Both the position numbers and the translations under genes were made by a program. The notes under the pieces are model-generated. The model searched no databases. It saw only the letters and a list, made by a program, of their open reading frames with translations, and was not told the DNA's origin. Positions 10,945 through 22,148 of a stretch of 39,010 bases of DNA are shown in pieces. The first letter of the stretch is position 1. Each line of letters opens with the position of its first letter. Source of the DNA: Chara braunii (Eukaryota > Streptophyta > Charophyceae > Charales > Characeae); NCBI GenBank assembly GCA_003427395.1, contig BFEA01000079.1, positions 1,715,485-1,754,494 of the forward strand, in the 5' to 3' direction.

Positions 10945-12415
10945 AGTGCAGGGGGAAGGTGGGGGGGGATTCAGAATCTTCACCGTTTTCACCACTTCAA
11001 AATTTTCAGAAACTTCACCGTTCCGACACACTCGGACAAGGGCGGGGTATATTTCAAAATTTTCAGCATCTTCACCACTCCAGAATCTTCAAAATCTTCA
11101 GCGTTCGACACACTTGCACAAGAGGGCGAACGCTAAAGATTATAAAAATTCCGAAGTGGTGAAAACACTGAAGATTCGGAACCCCCCCCTTAGAAAAACA
11201 AAACGGGGGGAGGAGGGGGGGGGGGGGGAGGATTCAAAATCTTCAGTGTTTCCACCACTTCACGATTTTCAGAATCTTCAGCGTTCCTATACACTCATAC
11301 AGAGGAGGGTGTACTTCAAAATTTTCAGCATCTTCACCACTTCAGAATCTTCAAAATCTTCAGCGTTCGACACACTTGCACAAGAGGGCGAACGCTAAAG
11401 ATTCTAAAATTCCGAAGTGGTGAAAACACTGAAGATTCGGAACCCCCCCCTTAGAAAAACAAAACGGGGGGAGGAGGGGGAGGGGGGTTCAGAATCTTCA
11501 GTGTTTCCACCACTTCAAAATTTTCAGAATCTTCTGCGTTCCTATACACTCGGACAGAAGGGAGTGTACTTCAGAATTTTCAGCATCTTCACCACATCAG
11601 AATCTTCGAAATCTTCAGCGTTTCTACATACTCAGGCAGGGGGCTGAACACTAGATTATGAAACTTCTGAAGTAGTGAAAACGCTGAAGATTCGCAACCC
11701 CTCCGCTTAAAAAAAAAACAAAACAGGGGGAGGGGGGGAGGGCTTAGAATCTTCAGTGTTTCTACCACTTCACAATTTTTAGAATCTTCATCATTCCTAC
11801 ACACTAGGACAAAGGGAGGTGTACTTCAAAATTTTCAGCATATCCACCACTGCAGAATGTTCAAAATCTTCAACGTTTCTACACACTTGTACAAGGGGGC
11901 GAACGCTGAAGATTCTGAAAATTTTGAAGTGGTGAAAACGTTGAAGATTCCGAACACCCCCCCTTAAAAAAACAAAACAGGAGGAAGGGGGGTAATTCAG
12001 AATCTTCAGTGTTTCCACCACTTCACAATTTTCATAATCTTCAGCATTCTTACACACTCGGACAGAGGGGGGTGTACTTTAGAATTTTCAGCATCTTCAC
12101 CACTTCAGAATCTTCAGCGTTTCTACATACTCAGACACGGGGGTGAACGCTGAAGATTATGAAAATTTTGAAGTGATGGAAACGCTGAAGATTCGGAACT
12201 TCCCCCCCTTAAAAAAACAAAACAGGGGGGGGGAGGTCAAAATCTTCAACGTTTCCACCACTTCGCAATTTTCGAAATCTTCAGCGTTCTATACACTCGG
12301 ACAGAGGGGGATGTTCTTCAGAATTTTCAGCATCTTCACCACTTCAGAATTTTCAACGTTTCTATATACTCAGACAGAGGGGCAAAAGCTGAACATTTTT
12401 AAGATTGATTCAACG
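10945..12415. repeat. Array of about 255-bp units with inverted arms and G-runs
   Basis: Five full units, anchored on a C7-9 run followed by TTA(G/A)AAAAACAAAAC and a G-run, start near 11182, 11443, 11698, 11957 and 12202 (spacings 261, 255, 259, 245). A partial unit precedes them (G-run near 10950). Within each unit the right arm (AATCTTCAG(C/T)GTTTCCACCACTTC then TTTTCAGAATCTTCAGCGTTC) is the inverse of the left arm (GAACGCTGAAGATT..GAAGTGGTGAAAACGCTGAAGATTC). Transcripts or single strands could therefore fold into long stems separated by G/C homopolymers. The open frames across it (for example 10868-11398) are readings of the repeat. Confidence 0.85.
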
Positions 12416-14055
12416 TAGAGGTATTCCGTATTTTCGGCACGTCTGAAATCTTTGAAACTCTACTTCATAAAACTTCAAAAATGCAGAAAGATCTCGAGTT
12501 CAGAATTAGTTTCAGCGAAAATCCGAAGTGTCGTTGAGCACGTGTGTGCCGCCGATAACAAAACCACTGGGGATAGGCACACCGGGCTCCCAACCCCTTC
12601 GTCCCTTCGTGCTACTGTGATATCCCCTCGTCGTTATCGCTCGACCTCCATCCCTGAATCTCTCCGATGAAAGTATGACCCCATAACCAATAATGCTAGG
12701 CCCAAGTCTGGGTCTAATTCTGATGGACATCTAAATAAATCCATACTACGCAACGCGCATATCCACCGAAACGCTTTCAGGACCACATTATTGTCGATCT
12801 CGTCCTTCACACGTACGCATAAGTCACATGCAAACGCAGCAATCAAGAGACAAAACTCTCTTTAATCCTAGTTTAATCAGAAACAAAAATATGGTCGGCG
12901 ATCACGCCGACTCTTCAATTATCAATCAAAAGATAAAAGATCACGCCCATCTCAAATCTGCGCGTCCACATACTCTCTACTCTAGTCAACCATCCAGCCA
13001 ACGTAAATGCTTAAACTTAAACCAAACCTATTTTCTGTCGCTCGCAAAAACTAGGGCGGATACCCTTGTAAGGGTATTCGCACCGACACCACGACCGGTA
13101 GGCTGCGTCGGGGGTTAGGATGTGCGGCGAACGACAATATGGTGGGGGAGATGCTATCGGATTGACAACGTGGTGGCATCAAGGACTTCCAAAGAAGAAG
13201 TGTTGTCCATTTGGAGGCACGGTAACGACAACGTATCTCGTGCGGACAATAATGCTAGATTTGTGCGGTGGAGTTTTTTGTCACAACAGTGTTTCGTGGC
13301 TACGACGGTAACGTTTTGGCCGTGCGGCATTGATAGTGTGGCCGTTTGAGGTGTTGGCGCTCGCGACATTAGTATCGAAAAACCGCGGTTATGTAGCCTA
13401 GAGGTTGACCGTGCACTGGTGCACGGTTGGGATTGTGCGGCAGTGGTATGTGGGCCGGCGACATGAAGGAAGTGCAGAATGAGTGCATACAACTAAACGC
13501 TGAGGCTATTGGCACCTGTTGTTTTTAATCAGGGTCACCTTTAGTTTTTTGTGGCGTGTGGTATAAGCGGTTTTGAGTTATGGACCGTCTGGTATTGTGA
13601 GCGATGGTATGGGACTGCATTGGGATCGTTTGGACCATTTTGGGTCCCAGTGAGATTCATTTTGAGATCAGGATCGACATGTTGATGTGGTTATTGTGAG
13701 CGGACGTGGTGAGAGGCGACGTGGACTGTGGCTGGTTGGGGAGTATCCGTGGTAGTCAAGGTGCAATTGAGACTTTGTTAGGACGGTACGGGGCGTTCGG
13801 ATGATGCGATATTTGATTATGGGAGCACCCTCTTTGAGGTTTATCTCATTCAGACATCTCACGTGACCCAATCTTGGTGTAAATTGACACTTGGAAAAGA
13901 AGGCGGATCGTCGTTGAGGGGACAGGTCATAACTTGTGGACTTGTGAGCTGCATATTTTCATATTCTACGGGGGTCATTTTCTTTTGATTGGCATATTAC
14001 TCGGCTTTCTTGAGTAAGCCGAACCAAACTTCACTCAAGGTCAGTCAGTTGATTG
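12416..14055. other. No gene recognised
   Basis: Balanced composition without tandem structure. The longest frame is on the minus strand (13492-13154, about 112 codons, Thr/Ser/His-rich) and has no motif I recognise. Nothing else can be supported. Confidence 0.4.
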
Positions 14056-14176
14056 ACTCAGACTTCCCTTCACACGTGTGTGAACCCACACTTTCCTTGA
14101 CCTTGTTCATTGAATATTTATTGACAAGGTAGAGGAAAGTTGTGTGAGTCATGTATGTGAATGGAAAAGTCTGACT
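14056..14176. repeat. 121-nt imperfect fold-back hairpin
   Basis: The left arm (CTCAGACTTCCCTTCACA...ACTTTCCTTGACCTTGT) pairs with the right arm (ACAAGGTAGAGGAAAGT...TGTGAATGGAAAAGTCTGA) over about 55 nt per side with scattered mismatches. The loop is short and AT-rich (around TTCATTGAATATTTATTG). It resembles an ageing fold-back element or a hairpin RNA precursor; no target-site duplication was found. Confidence 0.65.
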
Positions 14177-15041
14177 TGTGTATGAGGTTGCATTGTTTTT
14201 TTTTAACTTGATTGTTTTGCTTTGATTGCAGGTAGGTTAAAGGATGCTTGCAAACGAGATTGATTACACATGTTCAAGAAAAGCGAAAATGATTTAATTT
14301 TCTCTACTTCTCATCTGCTTGCATGCCAAAAAGGATTCGATGTCTTGAAAAAGTTTCATTTTGTGTGCGCTATGAAATGAATTCAAATGAATATAAGCAG
14401 ATAGGGTCAAACGGATTTAGCTTTATCCCCATGATTGGCGTTTTTTATCCTGAACGACCTCATCTACCTATACCTGTTCAAATGATTCTTATTATCTATC
14501 TCCTTCGGTTTCTTTTTTTTTAAGTTACCCAGAACTTAGGAGTAATGGGAATAAAAGAAACCTACTCGTGATGAAACAGTTTCTATCTCTAGGAAACATC
14601 CAAATCGGGGGTTCATATGCTTTCGGAGCCGACCCTGTTATCGACTTGGAGTGAACCCGATTCGTCGGGGGTGGTTCCTTGTCGATTCGGTGGTGAAGGC
14701 TCAACCTCTGAGATTTGGGTCTTCGGGCGAGGGCGAGGGGAAAAAGTATCCACAGACGACTTCCTAGAGGGTTGGACGCGTGATGGCGCAGAGTGGGTCA
14801 ACCCTTGCTGAGTTTTGGACGACGTGGGGCTAAAATTATGTCCTTGCAGGTGGCAACATTATGTGTCAACGTTAGAATAAAAAGTTGGAGACATAAGAAA
14901 CTCCAAACCATAAAAGAGAGTTAATAATGAGGGCGATGGTTCTCTTTGTGCAGTAATAACGACTGCAATTTTGTTTTGAGTAACCTGACGATGAAGATGG
15001 ATACTTCATCATTTGAGGAACGAAAATAATAATAATTATTG
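14177..15041. other. Unassigned; one short plus-strand ORF
   Basis: An ATG-started frame at 14617-14811 (64 codons, acidic, Gly/Ser/Trp-containing) is opposed by a similarly long antisense frame. It has no recognised motif and no context supporting expression. The rest shows nothing. Confidence 0.25.
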
Positions 15042-15467
15042 CCCAGGAGGACAAAGCGACAAACAAAATTTGTATTCACTAGATAATACTTTCTTCCAAA
15101 CAAGTTGCATATGTTGCGGAAATAGGGTCAAACCGAGAGTTCAAACTTTCACCAGATCTCTTGCGATCTACATGGTAGCAATGAAATTTACTTGCAAAAG
15201 TCATTCCTGACAAGGTTTAATAGGTATATCAATAGACCGACCCATGAGTTAAAACCCAGGAGGACAAAGCGACAAACAAAATTTGTATTCACTAGATAGT
15301 ACTTTCTTCCAAACAAGTTGCATATGTTGCGGAGATAGGGTCAAACCGAGAGTTCAAACTTTCACCAGATCTCTTGCGATCTGCATGGTAGCAATGAAAT
15401 TTACTTGCAAAAGTCATTCCTGACAAGGTTTAATAGGTATATCAATAGACCGACCCATGAGTTAAAA
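15042..15467 (+). repeat. Recent 213-bp tandem duplication
   Basis: Units 15042-15254 and 15255-15467 begin CCCAGGAGGACAAAGCGACA and differ at only about three positions. The near identity implies a recent event or an assembly duplication. No coding role is apparent. Confidence 0.9.
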
Positions 15468-16385
15468 GTTAGGTTGTCATTTCTTAATCTTTCGTCAATA
15501 TTGAGTCTCCGCCTTGGAAGTGGGGGTACAAAAATCTCTTCAATCATATAGGCTGGAAAGAATGGCAGATCATCTCATCAAGTCAAAATCCTATCTTGTG
15601 GGATTTGATAAAAGTGTATTGATTTTATTTATTTTGTTATCAAAGAATTATAAAGGGAATAGGATTACTTATGGGTTTCATGTTTGGTTGAAACCATCCT
15701 AGTTGACCGACGTTCGTTTCGTACCTAGAAAATCAGCGCCCTATGGAACGGACGACGTTCGGGTCCACTTGGCGTTAACCAAGCGCACCTATACTCCAGC
15801 GAACGAGCAAATGCCCTCGGCTGACCTACCTCTGCAATTGCATGTAAAAACTTTTGTACGTGGGGCAGTAGCTCGGTAGGGATACGCCCCTCAGGGTGGT
15901 GACAACCCCTTAGGGAAGGCAAGATGTGCCCTGCAAGAACCTATTCTGTCATAGGGGACTGTAGGAAGTACAACTAGCACACCCGGCCAGAGCGGCGAAA
16001 GGAGCGATGCAACCACGTCCGTCTCGGCAGCTTGCGGGATAGTCCATTCATCGTCCTAAGTTGTCTCTTGAGTTGGTTTTATTTTACTGCTGCGTGACAT
16101 GGCCGGGAGGGCTCCTGCACTTTGCGAAAAGGCAGGAGCCGATGCGCTCGACAACGACATACTGACCAGGTGGTCAATCCTCATTTTGAAGACCCCCCTG
16201 ATCAAGGGGCTACTCTACCCTAGTGAGGGTCTGCTCACACAACACACCTTGGATCTGCACGACTGATGCTAGGGGTTGATCAAAATCTCAGCCCCCTCCC
16301 TCCTCTAGCTGGCTTGCTGCAGCGAAGGCCAAGACCCTCTTGGTCTTGGTATACCTTGTGCCCTTGGAAACACAAAGGGTCGGGT
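15468..16385. other. Unassigned sequence, one weak minus-strand ORF
   Basis: The minus-strand frame 15922-15725 (65 codons) has balanced composition but no motif I know. A short stem (GCTCCTGC / GCAGGAGC, near 16110-16141) is present. No gene can be supported. Confidence 0.3.
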
Positions 16386-16900
16386 ATCACCTCCCTCTTC
16401 CCTCTCTCTACTAATCCTTTCTCTACCTCTTCTCTCTCCTCTTACTCACCCCCTCTACTTCTTCCTTTTCTACCTCACTTACTTCTCTTTAATCACTCTC
16501 ACTACTCATACCCCTCTCCCCACCTTTCTCAACTTTCTCCTTCTCTCCTTCTCAATTCACTCCTCAACCCCTTTTTTTCCCCCCACCTTCCACTGCTTTT
16601 TTCCCCTCCTCTTTCTACTTTCCCCACCCCACCTTTTCTTCCACCACTCTTCCTCTCCCAGCTTCGATCCCCTCATACTTTATCACTTTCCTTTCTTCCC
16701 TCTCTACCGTATTTCTTCTCTACTTCTCTTTTCTCTTTTTTTCCTTCCCTCTTCATCTTCTCCTCTCCCACCACCCTCTTTTACTCTATTTTATTGATTT
16801 ATTTTATTTTCTTTCCTCATCTTTTCTCTTTGCTTCTAAATCTCTCTCCACCATTCCCTTTCCTTCTTTCCCCTTTGCTCTTCGTTAGTGTAGTTAGTTG
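16386..16900 (+). repeat. Long pyrimidine tract (polypyrimidine strand)
   Basis: About 500 bp almost wholly C and T on the plus strand, in CTT/TCC/CCT mixtures. An open frame of 211 codons (16266-16901) runs through it only because C/T-only codons cannot form stops. Its product would be Ser/Leu/Pro/Phe-rich low complexity, so I do not call it a gene. Purine/pyrimidine segregation of this length could form triplex DNA. Confidence 0.8.
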
Positions 16901-16982
16901 ATTTTTTGCTCTCTTTCAGATGCTATCTCCTTCCTTGCTTATCTTGGTGTACATACTATTGTTCTTCTCTTTTTTTTTTCGG

Positions 16983-17150
16983 CGATGCACTTTTGCTCCT
17001 CTACGGAGGCGAAGTGCTGCCAAAAAATTTTGATCCGTCCGTAAATCTTTTTCCACACTTTTACTTAGTTCTCTTGGTTCTGATCTGGTTCTTATTTTTC
17101 TACGACACATTTTTGCTCCTCAACGGAGGCGAAATGCTGCTGAAAATTTA
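16983..17150 (+). repeat. Diverged direct repeat, about 119 bp apart
   Basis: CGATGCACTTTTGCTCCTC...GGAGGCGAAGTGCTGCC near 16983 recurs as CGACACATTTTTGCTCCTC...GGAGGCGAAATGCTGCT near 17102. Each copy can form a weak hairpin (GCACTT..AAGTGC in the first). Confidence 0.65.
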
Positions 17151-17260
17151 AAAAAAATAAATATTATTTATCTCTTCACATCCTGGTGATCGTTCACGCT
17201 CTTAGCACGACGACCGCCACAGGTCAAGCCTTCCCTCACTCGATGGGCGCACTCGCCCAG

Positions 17261-17778
17261 ATTCTGGTTACTATGGCCACAGGACCACAACCCTCTGTTG
17301 AGGTCTCAACTTTTCCAGGTGCCCTGCTTCTCCCTCCCCTTCGCACGACCGCAACGCTACCTGGCTCTCCCCCTTATGAGATGCCCCGCGCCGCTCGTGC
17401 GTTTACTTCCCCTCCTCCTCCCCCTCCTACTCCCCCTCCTACTCCTCGCTCGATCTACGTCCGACGTCTCGAGAACGATCTTGCCCAGACCCGGGCCGAC
17501 CTCACCCTCTTACTCCTAGATTCTGGTTACTATGGCCACAGGACCACAACCCTCTGTTGAGGTCTCAACTTTTCCGAGTGCCCTGCTTCTCCCTCCCCTT
17601 CGCACGACCGCAACGCTACCTGGCTCTCCCCCTTATGAGATGCCCCGCGCCGCTCGTGCGTTTACTTCCCCTCCTCCTCCCCCTCCTACTCCCCCTCCTA
17701 CTCCTCGCTCGATCTACGTCCGACGTCTCGAGAACGATCTTGCCCAGACCCGGGCCGACCTCACCCTCTTACTCCTAC
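17261..17778 (+). repeat. Recent 259-bp tandem duplication of a proline-rich frame
   Basis: Units 17261-17519 and 17520-17778 begin ATTCTGGTTACTATGGCCAC and are almost identical. Because 259 is not a multiple of three, the duplication shifts the frame. The proline-rich reading continues as 17186-17560 in unit 1 and 17532-17918 in unit 2. Confidence 0.92.
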
Positions 17779-17918
17779 CACCCCTACGGGCCCTACCCTC
17801 ACAGTGGTCGCGCCTTCGGGGGCACCCCCTTCGTCCTCCATGCAAGCTCGCTTTAACAAAAAAATTGTCGGGGTCCCCGCCTGACTCAGACAAAGCGCTA
17901 GTCATTAGTCTCCATTGA
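17532..17918 (+). CDS. Hypothetical proline-rich ORF, possible gag remnant
   Basis: This is an ATG-started frame of 128 codons. It has an Ala/Pro/Thr-rich N-terminal half, a poly-proline segment near residues 48-60, then a more ordinary segment, SIYVRRLENDLAQTRADLT, that could be helical. The same product, truncated by the frame change, is read in the upstream repeat unit (17186-17560). No domain is recognised. A purine-rich GAGGGAGGTAA followed by TGTCATACG about 70 bp downstream could be a polypurine tract and LTR edge, so a gag remnant of another retroelement is possible. Chance reading of GC-rich sequence is the alternative. Confidence 0.3.
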   Translation: MATGPQPSVEVSTFPSALLLPPLRTTATLPGSPPYEMPRAARAFTSPPPPPPTPPPTPRSIYVRRLENDLAQTRADLTLLLLPPLRALPSQWSRLRGHPLRPPCKLALTKKLSGSPPDSDKALVISLH

Positions 17919-17985
17919 ATATGAATTTCATGAAAAATACATAGTTTTCTCAAGATTGACTCCTTCTTACCCATTAATACTCAAT

Positions 17986-18010
17986 TGAGGGAGGTAATGT
18001 CATACGTGCC
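17986..18010 (+). other. Possible polypurine tract / LTR junction
   Basis: TTGAGGGAGGTAA (17985-17997) is followed immediately by TGTCATACGTGCC (17998 on). A purine run abutting TG is how a plus-strand 3' LTR would begin. No matching copy of the putative LTR and no CA end were found in the window, so it is speculative. Confidence 0.25.
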
Positions 18011-20032
18011 TAGGTCGATTATGAAACTGCATTCTTTTGATATTCTCACTTGAAGCATAATATCACTCACTGATTAAGGAGTCGGGATTCGACCGAGATC
18101 GTCATACTCGACGCTCATTATCAAATCGGTCGAATTCTAGCTAATGTGTCAGCCCGATTTCACTCCATTGACAGAACCGTTTCAAAGGCAAAGTCAATAA
18201 AGTAAAAAGGAAAATTTAAAGAAATAATGATCGAGAGGAAAAGAGGGTGAGAGTAAATTCTCCTTATCTAGCTGGTGTGATCATAGGACATCTCTCATCT
18301 GATTCGTTACCAGTCAACTCTCACAACTTATGGCAGCGAGATGTACTCATAAAGTAACCATATACGAGCCGTCACACAATCTGGTCACTTCCCAAAAGAT
18401 CGTCACAAAACTAACAAACAGTCTCGGAGTTGCTATTCCCCTTCCAATCATAAAGAATGAGATCGAGCTAATCAAGCTTTCACACAAGGGTCATTCTCAG
18501 TGACGTAAGTTGTCTTTCGTGACTGAAAGAGTTGACCCCATCGTACAAACCCGCACGTCTCACTTATCCCTCACCCAGTTTATTCACACTGGCTAATCCG
18601 GCAAAATGATCGACAGAGTGAGTGAGCTATGGCTCGTGAAAAGACACATGTAAGAAAACTCAGAGATCACCCGTTAGAGACAGACAGAGCCAACCGAAAT
18701 CAAGGTATGGTTCACCCCACTCATCTCCCCTGTCCACGCTTCAACACTGAGCTGGCTTCCTCACCATTATATGTGCCTTGGAGCGCTCTCTAACAGAAGT
18801 CGGATCGACAGACACATACCAGGAGAACTGTAAGGAAGTTGATGGCGTCACCCATGCTGGGCAGCGTCCGTCCACACTCCTGCCTCCCGTGTCCATACTG
18901 CTCTCTCTCTCTCTTGTCGTCCCCTTCTTACTCTGTTGAGGACCAGCCTCGTCACAATACTGTTAACGTCAGCCACAACGCGATCAACCTTGCGCTGACC
19001 TTTTTTCCACTCACTAATCAGAAGAGAACTATGTAGCTCGTGCGCAAACCCTTTGTTGCTCGCTCACTCTGATGGCTGGTAGTCACTGCCCACTCAGCTT
19101 GAGACGAGAGTTTTTCTCTCTCTCCTCCCAACACGGCCTCTCCGAATACGAATCACGCATGGGTCACTCGAAGCGCGCACACAGACTCTCCCTCTACTCG
19201 CTCTTTCGAGAGGGGTATATCGGTTAGTCACAATTGCACATGATCTGATGCCCGCCGCACAAGCCGAAAAACTAGGTATGTTACTGACTGTCGTGATCAA
19301 CGAGTGACCTTCACTATGGAGACGACCCACTTGTCTTCCGTAGACGATCGCACTTGCCCGTGTCTCTGTATCAGCTTCTCTCTCTCAGAGACCCGTCGAC
19401 ATACGTTGACCTAGAGCTCCTCCTCTCTCTCTTGCTTGCCCGTCTGTCGCGAGCCCACTTGTCCTATAACTGCCTCGCCCTCTCAATCTTGTCGCCGCCG
19501 AGAATTGGTCTCCGGGCTGCTCTCTACGGGTTCCGCTGGCGGGTGATCCCTCCGCCACTGTTCCAGTCCATGCCACGACAGGGTCTCTGCCTCACTTATC
19601 TCGCTTTGTTCCCATAGTCCAAGTCCAGGTGAGCTTGGTCTTGGTCCACCGTATCGGTAGAGGTCTCAGCCTCATGATATGCAACTGTTACCCGCATTTC
19701 AGTTGTTATGTCGTCCCTCCTGCAGGGTCTCTTCACACGGTCCTTGGCCTCAGTAATTGCCGCCTGCAGCTTCGGATCAGCGGTCATCTCTTCTTCCTTA
19801 GCTTCCTCCACATTAATCTTTAGCTTCGCCTCGTCTCCCCCGTCATAGTTGAGCATAGCGGTGATCCAAGACCCTTCCCCGGACATTGGCCTCCAACAAG
19901 TCGAGCGGTTCCAACAGTCCAGCCTATAGCCATGCAAAGCCATGGTTGTGCGCTCCCGTGTCCACACTGCTCTGCCTTCCTACCTCGGACCAGCGGCGTT
20001 AGTGCAGCGAAGTAGTTTGTGAGCACCCACTG
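18011..20032. other. No intact gene; possible LTR-type sequence
   Basis: If the junction at 17998 is real this would be LTR sequence. A ten-base inverted pair (ATTCGACCGA near 18085, TCGGTCGAAT near 18125) is the only structure seen before 19.5 kb. The minus-strand frame 19967-19596 (123 codons) has an acidic, Ala/Glu/Lys-rich, helix-like middle around residues 45-80 and looks more coding-like than its surroundings. I recognise no family. Confidence 0.3.
19596..19967 (-). CDS. Hypothetical coding-like ORF
   Basis: A minus-strand frame of 123 codons opens at a GTG; an internal ATG lies about nine codons in. The central part is rich in Glu, Lys and Ala (for example NVEEAKEEEMTADPKLQAA), as in an alpha-helical linker, and ends in an Asp-rich tail. 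There is no recognised domain. No neighbouring gene shares its strand nearby. It could be an exon, a retroelement gag fragment, or chance. Confidence 0.25.
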   Translation of the reverse strand: MWTRERTTMALHGYRLDCWNRSTCWRPMSGEGSWITAMLNYDGGDEAKLKINVEEAKEEEMTADPKLQAAITEAKDRVKRPCRRDDITTEMRVTVAYHEAETSTDTVDQDQAHLDLDYGNKAR

Positions 20033-20036
20033 ACTA

Positions 20037-20190
20037 CAGTCTTCCCCCGAACAAAACGCACGTGCGTTGTATATGAATACATCGCACGGGGCGCGTTGTA
20101 TTCGTATACAACGCCCGTGCGTAATGCTACGGATTTTAGGCACTAACTTCGAAAAAGTCCCCCCCGAAAAAATCGTTCGGGGGAAGACTG
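20037..20190. mobile_element. Pogo-type MITE, 154 bp, TA target site
   Basis: The termini CAGTCTTCCCCCGAAC (20037 on) and GTTCGGGGGAAGACTG (to 20190) are perfect inverses and are flanked by TA on both sides (20035-20036 and 20191-20192). The inverse identity extends through the flanking ACTA/TAGT, giving 20 bp. Inside, ACGCAC(G)TGCGTTGTATATGAATAC pairs with a second inverted copy about 17 nt on, with two mismatches, so the element is largely palindromic. CAGT ends and TA duplication are the hallmarks of pogo/Tc1-mariner non-autonomous elements. It encodes no transposase. Confidence 0.7.
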
Positions 20191-22148
20191 TAGTAGCTAA
20201 ACAGTCAATCCCTCTACCCCTTTTGTAGGCTTTCCCCCTACCACGATCTTTGTGTTTTGAACGAGGGTTCAAATAGCTTTTAAAATTCAGCATATTAGCA
20301 GTCTGTAGTTCAAAAAATAACAAAACAAAAGTAAAACGAAATAAAATAAAATGAAGAGAGTGAGAGGCCGATCCTCAGAGATCGTAGCGCCAATAGGGCC
20401 TTTTGTTGTCAACCATTAGTCACTTCGTGCCCTGGCTTGAAGCGACCGCAGGTTCAACACGGCGGTCCCATAACGGGATACCAATGGGCGCCCTCCTCCC
20501 TTCTAAACATGTCGCCGGGCTACCTTGATGGGTACCCATGTCCGACGGCAAGGAGGGGGCTTATGACCTTCTGCAGGAGGTGATAAGCCTCCTACCAAAG
20601 CGGTTGCGGGTTGCCTTTTTTTTGGGGTCCTCGCCAAAAACGGAGGAAACGCAAAGAGCCATGCCATTATAGAATGCAAGTCCATAGCCACGGTTCGAAA
20701 ATGAACGGCTAGTTTTCACCGCGAAGTGACAAAAAAGAAAATTGAATAAGAGAAACAACTAGTAATAATAGTAATAATAATAGGGAGAGGGAAACGATGC
20801 TTCAAAGTTCTCTTGCGCCACGACATCACTAAAGCCACCAAACAAGCAGCGATCTAGGTCTAGGCACGGCTCTGAGGCTCTGCGTTCAACTCCCCTTCCC
20901 CTCCTTTTATTTTCCTTTCCTCCGTATTTCTCTTTTCCTAGCAGTGACCGTCACCACTGCACCTACCCCATAACCCAGCTACAGGGGCCCGACGCGTGGT
21001 TGAGAAGACCGTGCGGTTTTCACTATCACCCCCTGGGTGAGCCTGGCGGCTGCAGCGACAAACCAATTGTCCTGCTGCACAACAAGGTGCAGAGTCTGCG
21101 CGGCCAACTGAGAGCCCAACGCCGAACTCACTCTTACCAAAGATAACGACGACTGGACCAGCCCCAGAACAGGGTGCACTCTCGGGTACGACCCAATTGG
21201 CAGCAGAGACCTGTACACCGAGAGGCTTGGGGCACTCCTCTTTTCCTCCGCAAGCAACTAGTTCATAGCTGAATAAGCGGACATTCAGCACATAGCGGAC
21301 TTAGTATACAGCGAACTCGATGCACAGCGGACTCAGTACACGGCTGAGAGCCGGTACGCCACACCCTCCGACAACGATTACATACAATCTCTCAATTTCA
21401 TGCAATCTTTCTATTTCACGCAGTTCAACAAATTCATGTTGGGCTATGGCAGATTGACGCTTGACTAAACTGCAATCGCAAAAGGGAAAGCTAAGACCTA
21501 GCTCGCTATCTACGTGATCACACTTCCCCCTCGCCTGTGCCCAACTCTCTGGTAACCCACCGTTTAGCGATTTTGGCGTCGTCTTTCAAGACGCGAACGG
21601 TGGGTCGAAGTATCGAGACTCATACCGAACGCTAAAGTCTTACAGTGCTATTTTACCGATAGAGAGAAATTTCTCATCATTCTCTATTTTGACGAGGACT
21701 CCACAGAACAAGCTCATGCGAAACGTGTCTCTAGCCCTGAGTGCATTTCGTTGAAGTTGTCGCTTCGGATCCTCGGTACACAGTTGCAACCTTCACGGAC
21801 GCCTTCGGGTTTCAAGAGTTCTTGCTCAGATACCGCGCTTGTGTACCACTTTCCCACTGGCACTGCCTTCACCACATCATTTGTTCTCACACACTTCTTC
21901 CGAGAGTCAACGTTCACTTCTTGAAATTCTTCAGTCTAATCTCTACAGAAGTACCCCGCTCTTATTCTGGGAACACTCTCCTTCACCAACTTTCTTCCCC
22001 TTCTCGTATCGACCTCGACTGCTACCTTTCCCTCATTTGATGCTCGTTTCCCCCGCCTTTCCTCACCTCGCTTTCCTTTCCTTACCGCTTTACTAATCCC
22101 CCCTTCACGACTCCTTATCACTCGCCCCTTCTCGCGGAGTCTTTCTCC
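20191..22148. other. No gene recognised
   Basis: Only short frames, most paired with equally long antisense frames. 21556-21564 (CCCACCGTT) pairs with 21596-21604 (AACGGTGGG) around a second small stem (CGTCTT/AAGACG), forming a compact hairpin. Short repeats of the type ACAGCGGACT occur near 21283-21330. Nothing else is supported. Confidence 0.4.

Noticed and set aside
10868-11398. 176-codon plus-strand ORF
   Set aside because: It reads across two units of the 255-bp inverted-arm array; the amino-acid repeats follow the DNA repeat and the frame closes in the next units.
16266-16901. 211-codon plus-strand ORF
   Set aside because: It runs through a C/T-only tract where stops cannot form; the product is low-complexity Ser/Leu/Pro/Phe without any motif.
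20690-20705. tRNA B-box-like GGTTCGAAA
   Set aside because: No A box or cloverleaf could be drawn around it.
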